Positions 26,993 through 35,882 of a stretch of 64,000 nucleotides of DNA are shown here, one piece after another (the first letter of the stretch is position 1; the number at the start of each line of letters is the position of its first letter). Under the pieces are notes generated by a model. That model had not been told where the DNA came from and made no database searches. It saw nothing but the letters and a program-made list of their open reading frames with translations. Made by a program: the position numbers and the translations under genes. The DNA comes from CBFFRJ01 sp051486985 (GTDB lineage Bacteria > Pseudomonadota > Gammaproteobacteria > Enterobacterales > Enterobacteriaceae). The stretch is from positions 1 to 64,000 of the forward strand of contig NZ_JAHVDV010000017.1 in the NCBI RefSeq assembly GCF_051486985.1, given 5' to 3'.

Positions 26993-27402
26993 CTGGTACC
27001 TCCGATAGCCGCACGCATGTGCAGTATTTCTGTCTGCAAATCTTTGTTGGATTGGGTTAGCCCTCTGACCTGCTCAGTAAGGCGCTCATTCTGCTCCTTC
27101 AGGCCATTCAGTTGCTCCTGAATCACCTGAAGCTTGCCGTTTGCAAACGTCAATTCTTCAAAATACTTCCGTATCTGGTCATCGCGCTCTGTTATCGCCG
27201 TTCTCAGCTGCTGATTTTCTCTTTCCAGGCGATCGAGGCTTCTTTCCTGCCTGTCTAGCATGTCTATTTGCTGAGTATCGTTGGCGTTTTTTGCCCGGTT
27301 ACTGACCCAGAACCTGGAGAACGCCATAATCCCTGCGGCGGCTGATGCAAGTGAACTTCCAGCGCCAATCAGAAACTCTTTAGTTAGAAATTCAAATGCC
27401 AT
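26989..27402 (-). CDS. Membrane-anchored coiled-coil protein, first gene of the lysis cassette
   Basis: 137 residues from MAFEFLTKEFLIGAGSSLASAAAG: a Gly/Ala/Ser-rich hydrophobic N-terminus then a long coiled coil (QERSLDRLERENQQLRTAI, LKEQNERLTEQV). The open frame runs 61 codons further up but crosses a terminator, so the ATG at 27402 preceded by GGAG is chosen. Not recognised; a scaffold or regulator of lysis is possible. Confidence 0.75.
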   Translation of the reverse strand: MAFEFLTKEFLIGAGSSLASAAAGIMAFSRFWVSNRAKNANDTQQIDMLDRQERSLDRLERENQQLRTAITERDDQIRKYFEELTFANGKLQVIQEQLNGLKEQNERLTEQVRGLTQSNKDLQTEILHMRAAIGGTR

Positions 27403-27469
27403 CGCCGGACTCCGGCTGCTGTGAGAAATAACCCGCATGCAGGGAATCCTTAGCGCATACAGGCGAAAT

Positions 27470-27492
27470 AAAAAACCCGGCGACAGGCCGGG
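27470..27492 (-). terminator. Second terminator in the late leader
   Basis: Minus strand CCCGGC, loop CTGTC, GCCGGG, followed by TTTTTT. It stands between tR' and the first lysis gene. The stretch 27403-27807 otherwise holds tR', the late promoter and no supported gene. Confidence 0.75.
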
Positions 27493-27673
27493 AATATGAG
27501 GGGGTCGAGCATGATGGCCTACAGGCCGAAGAAACCCACTGGCTGGGATTTTATGTATGGCGGAAGACGCGTATTTGATGCGCATTCACCACAATGGGAA
27601 GCCATCCCTCCCGGGCACTTAGTGTCAAGCCTAAGCAGGGCATGAAGGATGACTTTCCGTTGTTTGCAAAACG

Positions 27674-27704
27674 CAAAAAGCCCCGAGCTATTAACTCAGG
27701 GCTT
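27674..27704 (-). terminator. Late terminator tR'
   Basis: Minus strand stem AGCCCTGAG / CTCGGGGCT with a 7-base loop, followed by TTTTT. It starts about 33 bases after the late promoter -10, so without Q only a short leader RNA is made, as in lambda. Confidence 0.82.
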
Positions 27705-27736
27705 CTATGAATGACAGCGATCCATCATTAGTGTCA

Positions 27737-27765
27737 AATTTACCCAATGTTATTCAATATGTCAA
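27737..27765 (-). promoter_or_regulatory. Late promoter pR'
   Basis: Minus strand TTGACA (27760-27765), 17 bases, TAAATT (27737-27742), about 40 bases after the Q gene. This is the position of lambda pR'; the Q-binding site would lie in and around the spacer. Confidence 0.8.
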
Positions 27766-27807
27766 CATCTTGCGCTTAAAATGGTGCCATCCGTGGCGAT
27801 GATGTGC

Positions 27808-28431
27808 CTATCGTGTGATTCTGGCCAAAACAGAATCGGCAGAAGCTTCTTCCTTGTGACATTGAGCCACCAGTGCGTCGTACAGCGGCTTTATCGTCCT
27901 TGACCATGTAGGTTGTGTCAGGTCATGGATATATACGCTTACAGCGCGATACGCAGCGCTTGCAGGCATCCGACTGTAGCCAACTCCCTTACATCTTCCG
28001 CACTCTTTTTCGACCAGTCTCCCCCATAGCTCTGTTTTACCCTGGTCGACCGCTCTGCCAGTCCCGTGACAGTCTTTGCATCTTGCTCCGGGAGTCGCCG
28101 CACTTCGGCAATAGTCCGCATACGCGAATGTTGCGAGCACTTGCAGCACCTTTGCCCTAACATTTCCTTCAAGTTTTGAGACGCCGCGGTATTTCCCCGA
28201 TACCTTGCTGGCGAATTGCATGAGATAGTTGATCGCCTTTTGCTTATCGGTCTGGCTGAGTTCATGTTTCCCGCAGAATGCAGCCATTCCGAAACCTGCT
28301 TGTGATTGAGCCATCCCCATAGCTGTCATCACATCAGTGCCGTTCAGATTGTCAGACGCCGTAGCCCGTGGTGAGTCGCTCATCATTGGGCTTTTTGGTG
28401 AGTGATATTTGGCGACGGATTCCAGTCTCAT
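27808..28431 (-). CDS. Q: Late antiterminator Q
   Basis: 207 residues from MRLESVAKYHSPKSPMMSD, the same length as lambda Q and nearly identical in recall (GMAQSQAGFGMAAFCGKHEL, GARCKDCHGTGRAVD). Zinc-finger cysteines CKDC...CGRC are intact. It binds DNA at the late promoter and makes RNA polymerase ignore terminators. The open frame extends upstream in an overlapping gene, without support. Confidence 0.96.
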   Translation of the reverse strand: MRLESVAKYHSPKSPMMSDSPRATASDNLNGTDVMTAMGMAQSQAGFGMAAFCGKHELSQTDKQKAINYLMQFASKVSGKYRGVSKLEGNVRAKVLQVLATFAYADYCRSAATPGARCKDCHGTGRAVDQGKTELWGRLVEKECGRCKGVGYSRMPASAAYRAVSVYIHDLTQPTWSRTIKPLYDALVAQCHKEEASADSVLARITR

Positions 28432-28589
28432 CGTGACATCTCCCAAATGAAATAAGGCCAAGCAAGGCCGGCACCTAAAGACACCAGAGCAATACCATTT
28501 TTGGATCCAAGGCTTTTGAGTCTTGTGTGCGACCACTCAGCAGTCATGCCTGCCATGAATGCATAAAAAATCAAAAGCGCGGTTATCAT
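28428..28589 (-). CDS. Small membrane protein before Q
   Basis: 53 residues beginning [20 protein letters not shown], with two hydrophobic segments (1-15 and about 34-48). Overlaps the Q start (ATGA) and the preceding small gene's stop, an arrangement typical of real nin-region genes. Function unknown. Confidence 0.65.
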   Translation of the reverse strand: MITALLIFYAFMAGMTAEWSHTRLKSLGSKNGIALVSLGAGLAWPYFIWEMSR

Positions 28590-28729
28590 GCTGTCACCTC
28601 TTTGGGTTTGGTTCGCTGCGTGCGGGAAAAAAGTCTGGTGAGTAATGGGTCTTGCTTTCGGTGACGGGGTGGACTGTTTGCTCTGATTACTGACTCTCTC
28701 TCGTAGGTGTTGAAGTTAAGCCGGTTCAT
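28586..28729 (-). CDS. Small basic nin-region protein
   Basis: 47 residues beginning [20 protein letters not shown], very basic ([14 protein letters not shown]). Overlaps the ninI-like gene at its start and the next small gene at its stop (GCATGA). Not recognised. Confidence 0.6.
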   Translation of the reverse strand: MNRLNFNTYERESVIRANSPPRHRKQDPLLTRLFSRTQRTKPKEVTA

Positions 28730-29390
28730 ACCCCTCTCCCTGCAATTGCCTGATGGTCAGGTTTCCGCAGAACACTGCGCCAGTGTCGATGTAAAGCTGA
28801 TTGGCGTAACGGAGTGGAATTCTCGCTGGGGTGTGTCCAAAAACGAACAGGTCAGCGCCTTTAATTTCTTTTAGCACTCCATCCATAGAGTCACTGATAC
28901 GCTCGCGATTCCAGATAACGCTTTCGGCATCGACTTGAGCACCAAACTGATAAGCATCCCGCGGGTAATCAGCATGGCAGATGACTATCGTGCGCTCGCC
29001 GGATGTGAGTTCGATAATCAGTGGTAGTTTGGCAATGAAATGCAGAAGCGCTTTCGCCTGCCGCTCTTTGTCGTAGTCCTGATGGAAGAACCAGCCGCCG
29101 CCATTAGCCAGCCAGTGATTGACGTTCCCATGCTCTGATAACCCATCCAGCATCATTTGCTCATGGTTTCCACGCACCGCCTTGAACCAGGGGAATGTTG
29201 TGAGTTCCATGCATTCGACGTTTTCAGATCCCCGGTCTATCAGGTCTCCAACCGAAATGAGCAGGTCCTGCTTCGTATCGAACTTGAGAGCATCAAGCTG
29301 ATTCATCAAATTTGTGTAGCAGCCATGCAGGTCGCCTACAACATAGATATTTCGGTACTTACTGCTATCTATCTTTTCGTAGATATTCAT
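28716..29390 (-). CDS. ninI: Serine/threonine protein phosphatase NinI-like (lambda phosphatase)
   Basis: 224 residues. Metallophosphatase motifs are in order: GDLHG (19-23), GDLIDRG (48-54), RGNHE (73-77), a metal-binding His in ICHADYP and FGHTP. Close to lambda phosphatase, a Mn-dependent enzyme on phospho-Ser/Thr/Tyr. Biological role in the phage is not established. Confidence 0.93.
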   Translation of the reverse strand: MNIYEKIDSSKYRNIYVVGDLHGCYTNLMNQLDALKFDTKQDLLISVGDLIDRGSENVECMELTTFPWFKAVRGNHEQMMLDGLSEHGNVNHWLANGGGWFFHQDYDKERQAKALLHFIAKLPLIIELTSGERTIVICHADYPRDAYQFGAQVDAESVIWNRERISDSMDGVLKEIKGADLFVFGHTPARIPLRYANQLYIDTGAVFCGNLTIRQLQGEGYEPA

Positions 29391-29974
29391 GCTGCATCCT
29401 TCTTCAGTCCCCGTAATTTCGCTCTGTATCGAATCCTGATGCCTTCAAGTTCCTCACGGGTGTATCGGTGTGGGTTGTTGTTATTTTCAAGCGCCAGGAC
29501 GCGCTCAGGACCGATTTTGGCTATCAGGTTGATGCGGTACTGAGTGATAGCGCCGGAGTGATGGACATTGCAGGATGCACACTGGCTATGTACGTTGTCC
29601 TCATTGAACCGGAGTTGCGACGCCGCAGCGGTAGTCCGGTAATGGCCGGCATGGTAGCTGACCGCCTTTGTGCTGCCGCAACTGATGCACACATCGCCGT
29701 CACGGGCACGGATGTAGTCGTTAAAAACACGCTGGGTCATCTGCACCCAATGGCTTAGTGGTTTCACCGCCGCTTTCCGCTCATTCCATTCCGCTCTTTC
29801 CCTGGCTTCCTCCTTTGCCTTTCTACGCGCAGCATCACGCTCATCAACACGGCGGTTGAATTCGAGTGCGCATTTGTAGTTGTGGCAGACTTTCTGGAGA
29901 GAACTTCGGGGGATGTATTCGGTGGAGCAGATGGGGCAGACTTTGGGTTTTGGTGGCTTACGCTGGCTAGCCAT
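29387..29974 (-). CDS. ninG: NinG (Rap) recombination endonuclease
   Basis: 195 residues. N-terminal zinc-binding cysteines ([23 protein letters not shown], given as Cys18/21/34/39 roughly) and an HNH-like part [19 protein letters not shown]...[10 protein letters not shown]. In lambda Rap is a structure-specific nuclease acting on recombination intermediates. Overlaps ninI by four bases. Confidence 0.93.
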   Translation of the reverse strand: MASQRKPPKPKVCPICSTEYIPRSSLQKVCHNYKCALEFNRRVDERDAARRKAKEEARERAEWNERKAAVKPLSHWVQMTQRVFNDYIRARDGDVCISCGSTKAVSYHAGHYRTTAAASQLRFNEDNVHSQCASCNVHHSGAITQYRINLIAKIGPERVLALENNNNPHRYTREELEGIRIRYRAKLRGLKKDAA

Positions 29975-30267
29975 TATGGTTCGCTCCAGTAATTTTCAAT
30001 TGCAACTCCCATTCTTTGCATCCACTCGGCAAGCTTAAGAGCTGCCTCTCTTTCTGATGCACATCGCGGAAAGTCTTTCATTTCCATTGACGCAACAAAC
30101 GCCGGGTATCTGAGGTCGCCTTTAATAACCAATTCCTGATTTAAAATTGAACCTCTGCGGCCGTTAAACCGGGCAGTTCTTGATACGTGCTGAGTGAAGT
30201 ACCGAGACTCAGTGGTATTTTCATCTCGGTTTTTGCTGAATGAGACCAGTTCTGAATAGTCACCCAT
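29974..30267 (-). CDS. Hypothetical nin-region protein
   Basis: 97 residues, MGDYSELVSFSKNRDENTTE start. No recognised domain. Start overlaps the ninE stop and its stop overlaps the ninG start, so it is translationally coupled on both sides. Confidence 0.75.
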   Translation of the reverse strand: MGDYSELVSFSKNRDENTTESRYFTQHVSRTARFNGRRGSILNQELVIKGDLRYPAFVASMEMKDFPRCASEREAALKLAEWMQRMGVAIENYWSEP

Positions 30268-30430
30268 GCTTCCTCCTCGCCGCTCTCCGCAGCCAGATGA
30301 TGTCGTTGAGATGTGCGGTATATGAAAACGTTGGTATGTCGGATGGTTTTACTGCTTGCTTGCGTTTCTTGCGGTGGGTGACGCGGTAGATACAGTTCTC
30401 GCATATTCGCTCTATAGGGCTTCGTCTCAT
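30260..30430 (-). CDS. ninE: NinE family protein
   Basis: 56 residues, MRRSPIERICENCIYRVTHRK start. It matches recalled lambda NinE through ICENC, the basic stretch and TFSYTAHLNDIIWLRR. The two close cysteines suggest metal binding. Function unknown. Overlaps the next gene by 8 bases. Confidence 0.88.
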   Translation of the reverse strand: MRRSPIERICENCIYRVTHRKKRKQAVKPSDIPTFSYTAHLNDIIWLRRAARRKHG

Positions 30431-30798
30431 GATTCAGCCTTAGCTTCCTGCATCATCAGGAAGACAATCATGGCGGCGCGGAGTGGGTTTGATTGGTGCT
30501 GAATCCCGTGCTTTTGGTCTGGTGAAATAGCGTCAATCCATTCGTGATACTCACCTTCGTATTGAGGGTCAGTACCGTCAAACATGATGCTGATTCGCTT
30601 ACCGACAATAATCGGCCATGCGTCGGCGGGGTTGTTGCAGTAGTCTGGGATGTCTATTTGATTCCATCCGTCACCGGTTGGTCCGCAATCGTAAAAGCAT
30701 GTGCTATCTACACTCAGGCACATGTGCTTAATGTCTGGACTAAATACCTCCAGCACCTCGCAGTTAATCTCAAAATCACTCAGTTTCGAATAATCCAT
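30427..30798 (-). CDS. ninX: NinX-like protein (DUF2591)
   Basis: 123 residues from MDYSKLSDFEINCEVLEVF; the family start is MDYSKLSDFEIN, and GAGGTG lies just upstream. A GTG two codons further up is less likely. Found in P22 nin regions. Function unknown. Confidence 0.85.
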   Translation of the reverse strand: MDYSKLSDFEINCEVLEVFSPDIKHMCLSVDSTCFYDCGPTGDGWNQIDIPDYCNNPADAWPIIVGKRISIMFDGTDPQYEGEYHEWIDAISPDQKHGIQHQSNPLRAAMIVFLMMQEAKAES

Positions 30799-30805
30799 AC
30801 TCACC

Positions 30806-31255
30806 TCAGAAAAATGATTGAAGCCGGTTGAGGATGTTTTGATCCGCTGTTCCGGCGAATACGTGTTTTATGGCGGCGTTAATCAGCGCACCGTACAGCT
30901 CCTCGAATTCATCTTGTTTCATGTTGGCGTAGGCAATACTCTTCGCCTCAGCCCGCACCTCACCGCGAATGTTCACAACCGTGTCGTAGTACCCGGCGAG
31001 TATCGTCAGGTCTTTGCGGAAGCGGTTGAATTGCGTTCGCTCATCGGCGTTGCCCATGCCGGACTTTTCTGCGTTCCAGAATTCGAAGCAGAAGCCGAAG
31101 AAGGCCATTACCTTGCGATGAAATTGGGGATTACGGGTTAACTTGATTTCGGCGGTGTACATCTCGCCGTTTTTGAATCGCTGGAGTCGCTCGAGGTCGC
31201 TGTCATGTGCTGGAGAAAATACGCCGCCCGGGTGTTTAACCAGGTCGAATTGCAA
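30806..31255 (-). CDS. DUF1367 family phage protein (TTG start)
   Basis: 149 residues. The start appears to be TTG (minus strand GAGGTGAAACTTGCAATTCG), since the first residues QFDLVKHPGG are part of the family and no ATG is available. Contains RNPQFHRKVMAFFGFCFE typical of DUF1367 proteins. In lambdoid nin regions it stands where NinB-type recombination genes are found. Function unknown. Confidence 0.85.
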   Translation of the reverse strand: MQFDLVKHPGGVFSPAHDSDLERLQRFKNGEMYTAEIKLTRNPQFHRKVMAFFGFCFEFWNAEKSGMGNADERTQFNRFRKDLTILAGYYDTVVNIRGEVRAEAKSIAYANMKQDEFEELYGALINAAIKHVFAGTADQNILNRLQSFF

Positions 31256-31266
31256 GTTTCACCTCG

Positions 31267-31461
31267 CTATTGCATGGCGGATTTTAACTGAGCTTCGATT
31301 ACCTGCCGCAACTGCTGGGCCTGGTAGAGAGCCGTCTCTGAATGCTTGCTGCCGTCCGTTCCAATGGCGAGAATCTGCTGCCCCATGTTCACCGTGTTTA
31401 TCAGGGCATCGTATAGGGCGCGATACTGTTTCCTTGTTAAAGTTACCGTTTTCTCTGACAT
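31267..31461 (-). CDS. Small hypothetical protein
   Basis: 64 residues from MSEKTVTLTRKQYRALYDAL; helical, no signal or membrane segment. Start lies 2 bases after the upstream stop. Confidence 0.65.
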   Translation of the reverse strand: MSEKTVTLTRKQYRALYDALINTVNMGQQILAIGTDGSKHSETALYQAQQLRQVIEAQLKSAMQ

Positions 31462-31462
31462 C

Positions 31463-31684
31463 TCACTCCCCTTTAATGCGGAGGCCAACAGCGCGATGCG
31501 CCATGATTTCTGTTATTAATGCCGACAGAGCTACAGCCTGAACTGGAGTCTGATAATCACCTTGCTTACCAAATATTTCATCGAGACAAAGGAAAAATTC
31601 ACTGGCGTAAATGCTCTCAGGGTCTTCGATAGCGCAATCTGCATTGAACTTGATCCTTTCCAGTTGAGAATCTGTAAGCTCCAT
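31463..31684 (-). CDS. Small acidic hypothetical protein
   Basis: 73 residues, MELTDSQLERIKFNADCAIED start, acidic and helical. A GGAG ribosome-binding region precedes it. Resembles small unknown proteins common in enterobacterial prophages. Confidence 0.65.
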   Translation of the reverse strand: MELTDSQLERIKFNADCAIEDPESIYASEFFLCLDEIFGKQGDYQTPVQAVALSALITEIMAHRAVGLRIKGE

Positions 31685-31714
31685 ATCCCCTCCAGTGCCA
31701 GCGTAGGCTGACGA

Positions 31715-31894
31715 TTATTGATTATCCAGCCATTCCTGATAAGCCTTCCTGGCGCTTTCCTTGCGGTACCCCATATCGAACAACCACCCCCAGTCAGCCC
31801 ACTTTGCCACGACGCTTTGCGCTTCTGGCTTTATTGAATAGTTGCGCACGATTATTTTCGCCATTTCATTCCTGAACTGACTTTTTTCGCTCAT
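31715..31894 (-). CDS. Small hypothetical protein
   Basis: 59 residues from MSEKSQFRNEMAKIIVRNYS, with Trp-rich middle (WADWGWLFDMGY). ATG overlaps the upstream stop (TGATGA). Confidence 0.6.
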   Translation of the reverse strand: MSEKSQFRNEMAKIIVRNYSIKPEAQSVVAKWADWGWLFDMGYRKESARKAYQEWLDNQ

Positions 31895-32190
31895 CACGCA
31901 TCCCCCTCCTCCCCCATGAATTTTCCATCCTCATATGCAGTAGCAAGCTCATGACATACCCTTAAGCATGATTTTTTAGTGCCGACATAAAGTTTTCTTT
32001 CCCCGCTTCCGCAAATTACTTTATGGATAAAGCCATTTCTTTCAACGCGATACCTATTTTCTGATTGACTGATGTTGGATTTTTGCAAAATAATGTCCGC
32101 CGCCTGGTCGAGAAGTTCAGGGGTTTTCACTTCTCCTTTGCCCCTCAAGAAACAAGCCCTCCCTCTTAACATCCGAATGAGTTCTTTCAT
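31894..32190 (-). CDS. Hypothetical protein
   Basis: 98 residues from MKELIRMLRGRACFLRGKGE. The middle (YRVERNGFIHKVICGSGERKLYVG) looks beta-rich. A GTG codon one position upstream is also open. No function suggested. Confidence 0.6.
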   Translation of the reverse strand: MKELIRMLRGRACFLRGKGEVKTPELLDQAADIILQKSNISQSENRYRVERNGFIHKVICGSGERKLYVGTKKSCLRVCHELATAYEDGKFMGEEGDA

Positions 32191-32402
32191 CACTGGCTCT
32201 CCATCAGCTCGTCAGGAATGTCTACCTCATCACTCAACTGGTGCGCGGCTTTAAAGCCACTCCAGGCCATTATCATGTACTGTCGTTGGCGCATGGCCGG
32301 AGTTTCTGTATCTTTAAGGTCCTGCCTCCATGCTGTCTCAAACCACGCAGAGAAAACCTTTTTCAGCTGCTCTTCGCTCAGCTCTGCTGTTTTAATCTTC
32401 AT
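32190..32402 (-). CDS. Small hypothetical protein
   Basis: 70 residues, MKIKTAELSEEQLKKVFSAW start, with FKAAHQL near the end, a pattern seen in small phage proteins of the ASCH/ead type. Overlaps both neighbours slightly. Confidence 0.62.
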   Translation of the reverse strand: MKIKTAELSEEQLKKVFSAWFETAWRQDLKDTETPAMRQRQYMIMAWSGFKAAHQLSDEVDIPDELMESQ

Positions 32403-32722
32403 GATTTATCCCCGAGGGCTTTGGCAATGGCTGCTTGTGCGAGGAACATTGGATGTGATTCATCAACCCAATTGTGACCGTACTGGGCAGCGTGCATGTC
32501 CTCAACGTATTCACGGAGCTGTCGCAATGCTTCCAACAATTCCGGCGCGGCGGCTATGAGGTTAGCATTTGCCTGGTGATGCCCAGGCTTGCCATCGAAT
32601 TCCACCCACGCAACAGGAATAATCATCCCGTATGACTGGTCATCATCTTTGCATACCGGGCCAATGCTTCTGTCAGAAGTTGAAGCAATCCAAGGGCCAG
32701 GTGTACCTTTAAATCCACTCAT
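32399..32722 (-). CDS. Hypothetical phage protein (NLIAAAPELLEAL type)
   Basis: 107 residues, MSGFKGTPGPWIAST start. TPGPW at the N-terminus and ANLIAAAPELLEAL are hallmarks of a widespread small phage protein of unknown role. Confidence 0.75.
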   Translation of the reverse strand: MSGFKGTPGPWIASTSDRSIGPVCKDDDQSYGMIIPVAWVEFDGKPGHHQANANLIAAAPELLEALRQLREYVEDMHAAQYGHNWVDESHPMFLAQAAIAKALGDKS

Positions 32723-32742
32723 CTCTCTATCCCTCTCAGTAA

Positions 32743-33084
32743 TTAAATGGCCCTACCGTAAAAAGCCAGCACCCGCTTCATGTACGGGCTGTTGCGGCAG
32801 TCAGCAATAACATCGCTGGTTTTCTCAGTGACAAATTCAACCTTCACCTTGCCTTTCCTGCATCTTTCGCTGCGCTCTGGTTTGGATTGAGCGAACCACT
32901 CGTTGTAAGCGGCATAGTCCCTGAAATAACCAACGCTCGGCATGCTGAATATCTCGCCTGATTCGAGGAGCTCATAAACTATGCGAGAGACTTTGCACTG
33001 GCTCAGATGAAACTGACTGGCGATATCTTTGCGGCTGGTTTTTGGTCTGGCGTGGATAAACATTTTGACGTCAAGCCTGTTCAT
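32743..33084 (-). CDS. Helix-turn-helix protein after the helicase
   Basis: 113 residues from [20 protein letters not shown]. Residues about 18-40 form a winged-helix-like segment ([23 protein letters not shown]). ATG overlaps the helicase stop (ATGA), so the longer upstream frame is rejected. May regulate or assist replication; inference only. Confidence 0.72.
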   Translation of the reverse strand: MNRLDVKMFIHARPKTSRKDIASQFHLSQCKVSRIVYELLESGEIFSMPSVGYFRDYAAYNEWFAQSKPERSERCRKGKVKVEFVTEKTSDVIADCRNSPYMKRVLAFYGRAI

Positions 33085-34454
33085 ACGTCTGCTCCTCTGG
33101 AGTATTTCTTCCCACGGGCGGGGTCGGCTGATTTCGTGCATATCCCTCTCGCCTCGTCCTGGTCGCATGGCAGGAAATGCCCGTTATGGAAGCGTTGATA
33201 GACAGTTCCGAGAGAGCCGAATCGGTTTTTAGTGACGATTATTTCAGCGTACCTGGCTGCCGGGCTGTTCTCGTCATACACCGCCTCTCGGTAGAGCATG
33301 ATGATTGAGTCGGCGTCCTGCTCGATTGAGCCGGAGTCACGCAGGTCTGCGTTGGTTGGGCGTTTGTTTGGGCGCTTCTCCACGTCACGAGACAACTGGC
33401 TTAGTGAGATGACAGGTGTTTTCAGGTCCTTCGCCAGTGCCTTCAGGCTGCCGGAAATATGGGCTATCGCCAGGTCGTTGCGGTCGGCTTTAGGCTTCTC
33501 AATCAGGCCAAGGTAATCGACCATGATTAGCGAAAGGTTTGGGTGTTCCTGTTTCTGCCGTTCTGCCACTGCGCGGATCTGCTCGACAGTCAGCTTCGAC
33601 GCATCTACCAGCCACACATCCAGGTCCTGCAGGTGTGAAATGCCGTTCGATACCCTTCCCCACGCCTCGTCATCCATGCGGGCCGGGTTGCGCAGGACGC
33701 TCACCGACATGTTGCCGGCACCGGCGATGCTACGCTCTGCAATCTGTAGCTTGCTCATCTCCATGCTGAAAATCAGCACTCCACGCTTCGTTTTGCTCCC
33801 TGGTATCTGCCGGTTAGCCACGCCTTCCGCGATTTTTAGCGCCAGTTCCGTCTTACCCATGCCGGGCCGGGCGGCAATAATCACAAGGTCCTCTGCGTTC
33901 ATCCCACCGGTGATGGCGTCCAGGTCATCAATCCCGGTCTTCATCGTGTCGGATTCTTCGCCGTTGGTGAGGCGCTTCTCAAGCGTATCGGTGTAGTCAG
34001 ACAACAGGTCGCCCAGACGTACCGGCTGAATCTGCTGTTTAGGCTTCCTGATGGCCCCCAGGCGCTTTGAAAGCTCGTCCATTGCCTGAGTTGACTGGTC
34101 AAGCGTTCCGTTGCTTATGGTGCCTCTCAGCTCGTCCATCAGCTGCAAAACCAGTCGGCGCTGGTATGCATCCGTCACCATCCCGGCGTAACCCTTCAGG
34201 TTTGCCGCGCTCGGACATGCCCTGGCGGTTTCCATGATGTCAGCGAAATGCCCGTCACCGCATTCCTCGGCAACCATCAGTCCATCAATCAGGTTTCGTA
34301 CAGCAGCTTGCTTCTGGATGACCCGGAATGCCGTCTGGTACAGCGGGATTGAAAATGCCTCAGGCGGCACCGTCGCCAGAACTTCACTGGCTGCCGGAGT
34401 AAGTCCTCCCATCAGCAGGCCGCCGATTACGCTGGCCTCGATATCCTGTCTCAT
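33081..34454 (-). CDS. DnaB-type replicative helicase (P22 gp12-like)
   Basis: 457 residues, as P22 gp12. Walker [16 protein letters not shown] and the RecA-like core with [14 protein letters not shown] and [14 protein letters not shown]. It replaces lambda P: the phage brings its own helicase instead of a loader for the host enzyme. Overlaps the O-like gene by 4 bases. Confidence 0.95.
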   Translation of the reverse strand: MRQDIEASVIGGLLMGGLTPAASEVLATVPPEAFSIPLYQTAFRVIQKQAAVRNLIDGLMVAEECGDGHFADIMETARACPSAANLKGYAGMVTDAYQRRLVLQLMDELRGTISNGTLDQSTQAMDELSKRLGAIRKPKQQIQPVRLGDLLSDYTDTLEKRLTNGEESDTMKTGIDDLDAITGGMNAEDLVIIAARPGMGKTELALKIAEGVANRQIPGSKTKRGVLIFSMEMSKLQIAERSIAGAGNMSVSVLRNPARMDDEAWGRVSNGISHLQDLDVWLVDASKLTVEQIRAVAERQKQEHPNLSLIMVDYLGLIEKPKADRNDLAIAHISGSLKALAKDLKTPVISLSQLSRDVEKRPNKRPTNADLRDSGSIEQDADSIIMLYREAVYDENSPAARYAEIIVTKNRFGSLGTVYQRFHNGHFLPCDQDEARGICTKSADPARGKKYSRGADV

Positions 34455-35287
34455 AGCGCCCCCTTGTCAGCGAATTTAGCCTCACGGACGCCTAGCAGGG
34501 TTTTATCCCGAAGAAGGTAATCAATATCCGCCGCCCATCCAGTGTCGTTCTGTCCGAAGTAAAACGGCTTGGCCTGGGAGACAAAAGCTTTCACGTAAGC
34601 TCTCCAACCTTCGACGTTTGGCGTTTTGAGCTGAGGGATTAGTTTCTTAAGTCGGCGCTTGCGGGTGTCGTTCAGCGCTACGGCGTGAGGTAGTAATTCG
34701 CCGACCTCTTCGTTGTAGGCCTGAAGAAATGACTGATAGTCAGTACGATCTGCCTTTCGCTTTTCAGGTTTAAGAACCTGCGCGACTTCCCCCTCTGGGG
34801 GTAAGGGGGTATTTGTCTTTATTGTCTTTTGAATATTGTCTTTTGTGTTTAGCTGAGTTGGCAAATGGGTATTAGCTGACTTAGCTAATGTTCCATTAGC
34901 CGAGTTGGCTAATGGTTCGCTAACATGGCTAATGTTCTTTCCTTCCCACATAGAAACATGCTTGTTAATACCTACTCGCTGACCGCTGCCAATGAGGAAT
35001 CCTCTTTCCATAAGCTGGCGTTTAGCAACGCATACATGCGTGTGATGTATTCCAGTCATGGCTGCTATTTGCGTGTTGGTAAGGCGATCCATTGCTTTGT
35101 TGAATCCGTAGGTCTTGCGCATGATAGCGAGCATTACCTTCAACTGCCTGGCTGTTAAATCAGCCATCAGGATGTTGTCTGTAAGCTCGTTGGCAACGCG
35201 CATGAAACCGTCTTCAGTGTCAGCCACGCGATGCTCCACGACCTCCTGCTGAGGTCTGTAGTCTGCTAATCTCTCAACGACGCCCAT
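34451..35287 (-). CDS. O: Replication initiator O-like (P22 gp18-like)
   Basis: 278 residues. Winged-helix N-terminal domain ([36 protein letters not shown], about 44-80) binds iterons. The middle region is encoded by the iterons themselves, giving the repeated [16 protein letters not shown] peptide about 125-142. The C-terminal part ([19 protein letters not shown]) probably contacts the helicase. Confidence 0.92.
   Translation of the reverse strand: MGVVERLADYRPQQEVVEHRVADTEDGFMRVANELTDNILMADLTARQLKVMLAIMRKTYGFNKAMDRLTNTQIAAMTGIHHTHVCVAKRQLMERGFLIGSGQRVGINKHVSMWEGKNISHVSEPLANSANGTLAKSANTHLPTQLNTKDNIQKTIKTNTPLPPEGEVAQVLKPEKRKADRTDYQSFLQAYNEEVGELLPHAVALNDTRKRRLKKLIPQLKTPNVEGWRAYVKAFVSQAKPFYFGQNDTGWAADIDYLLRDKTLLGVREAKFADKGAL
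34848..34934. repeat. Phage replication origin iterons inside O
   Basis: Four 20-base repeats at 34848-34867, 34871-34890, 34895-34914 and 34915-34934, with the consensus close to ATTAGCYGASTTRGCTAATG. Next to them (34805-34847) is an AT-rich stretch with a repeated AAAAGACAATA on the minus strand, the likely unwinding element. Same layout as lambda ori. Confidence 0.85.
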
Positions 35288-35438
35288 CTTTCTTCACCCC
35301 TGCTTTCGCCAGTCTGAATACGCCAATAAACCGCTCCGCAAACGGTCGGTTATTAGCAGCTGCGACAACCAGTCCATCGGGTAAATCAGGGTGTCGAATC
35401 TCTTCGTTTTCCTGGTGCTTCCGTTTGCGTTTTGACAT
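35274..35438 (-). CDS. Small basic protein between cII and O
   Basis: 54 residues beginning MSKRKRKHQENEEIRHPDLP, ending [14 protein letters not shown]. Overlaps the O start. Small genes of this type occur between cII and the replication genes in P22-like phages. Function unknown. Confidence 0.72.
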   Translation of the reverse strand: MSKRKRKHQENEEIRHPDLPDGLVVAAANNRPFAERFIGVFRLAKAGVKKDGRR

Positions 35439-35460
35439 ATAATTACCTCTGTAAATTGCT

Positions 35461-35760
35461 TTAAAAATCCATGTCTATCTGGTCATTACGCTCGGTTGCC
35501 CCCGGGCGTTTTGTTTTTGTAAGCAGTGCCGCCACTTCCTTGGCTAGTCTCGCCATATCCTCATCGACCACGCCCCACTCCAGCACCGCCAGGAGCATTG
35601 CCATCTTCGGCAACATCTGCTCTTTCCAGCGTGAAATCTGCGATTTATCGACGCCTACCGCTTTGGCTACATTCGTGGTGCCACGGATTGAAATCTGATT
35701 CATGAGCCAGGACTGAATGCGCCTGGCCTCCAGTTTGTTGCGTGATGTTGTGTCATCCAT
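35461..35760 (-). CDS. cII: Transcriptional activator CII
   Basis: 99 residues. Residues 28-75 are almost lambda CII: KAVGVDKSQISRWK (HTH), MLLAVLEWGVVDEDMARLA (tetramer). It should activate the establishment promoter of the repressor and the integrase promoter. The C-terminus KRPGATERNDQIDMDF keeps the lambda protease-sensing tail. Confidence 0.95.
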   Translation of the reverse strand: MDDTTSRNKLEARRIQSWLMNQISIRGTTNVAKAVGVDKSQISRWKEQMLPKMAMLLAVLEWGVVDEDMARLAKEVAALLTKTKRPGATERNDQIDMDF

Positions 35761-35842
35761 TTGTGATACTTCCCTTAGGTTGAATGCATGAAAAGGCCGT
35801 GCGCATACAGGCGCAAGCCATGTTGATTTGTTTGTTTGAAGC

Positions 35843-35875
35843 GCCCTTTTTCAGGGCTGAGATGTGATAAGAGCG
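35843..35875 (-). promoter_or_regulatory. nutR site (boxA and boxB)
   Basis: Minus strand CGCTCTTAT (boxA, 35867-35875) followed by GCCCTGAAAAAGGGC (boxB, 35843-35857), the same boxB as lambda nutR. Lies between cro and cII, as expected. Confidence 0.93.
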
Positions 35876-35882
35876 GTGTTGC

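Noticed and set aside
35821..35840. TTGATTTGTTTGTTTG as a CII-activated establishment promoter
   Set aside because: Right place and reminiscent of TTGC-N6-TTGC, but the spacing and the C bases do not fit well enough to call.
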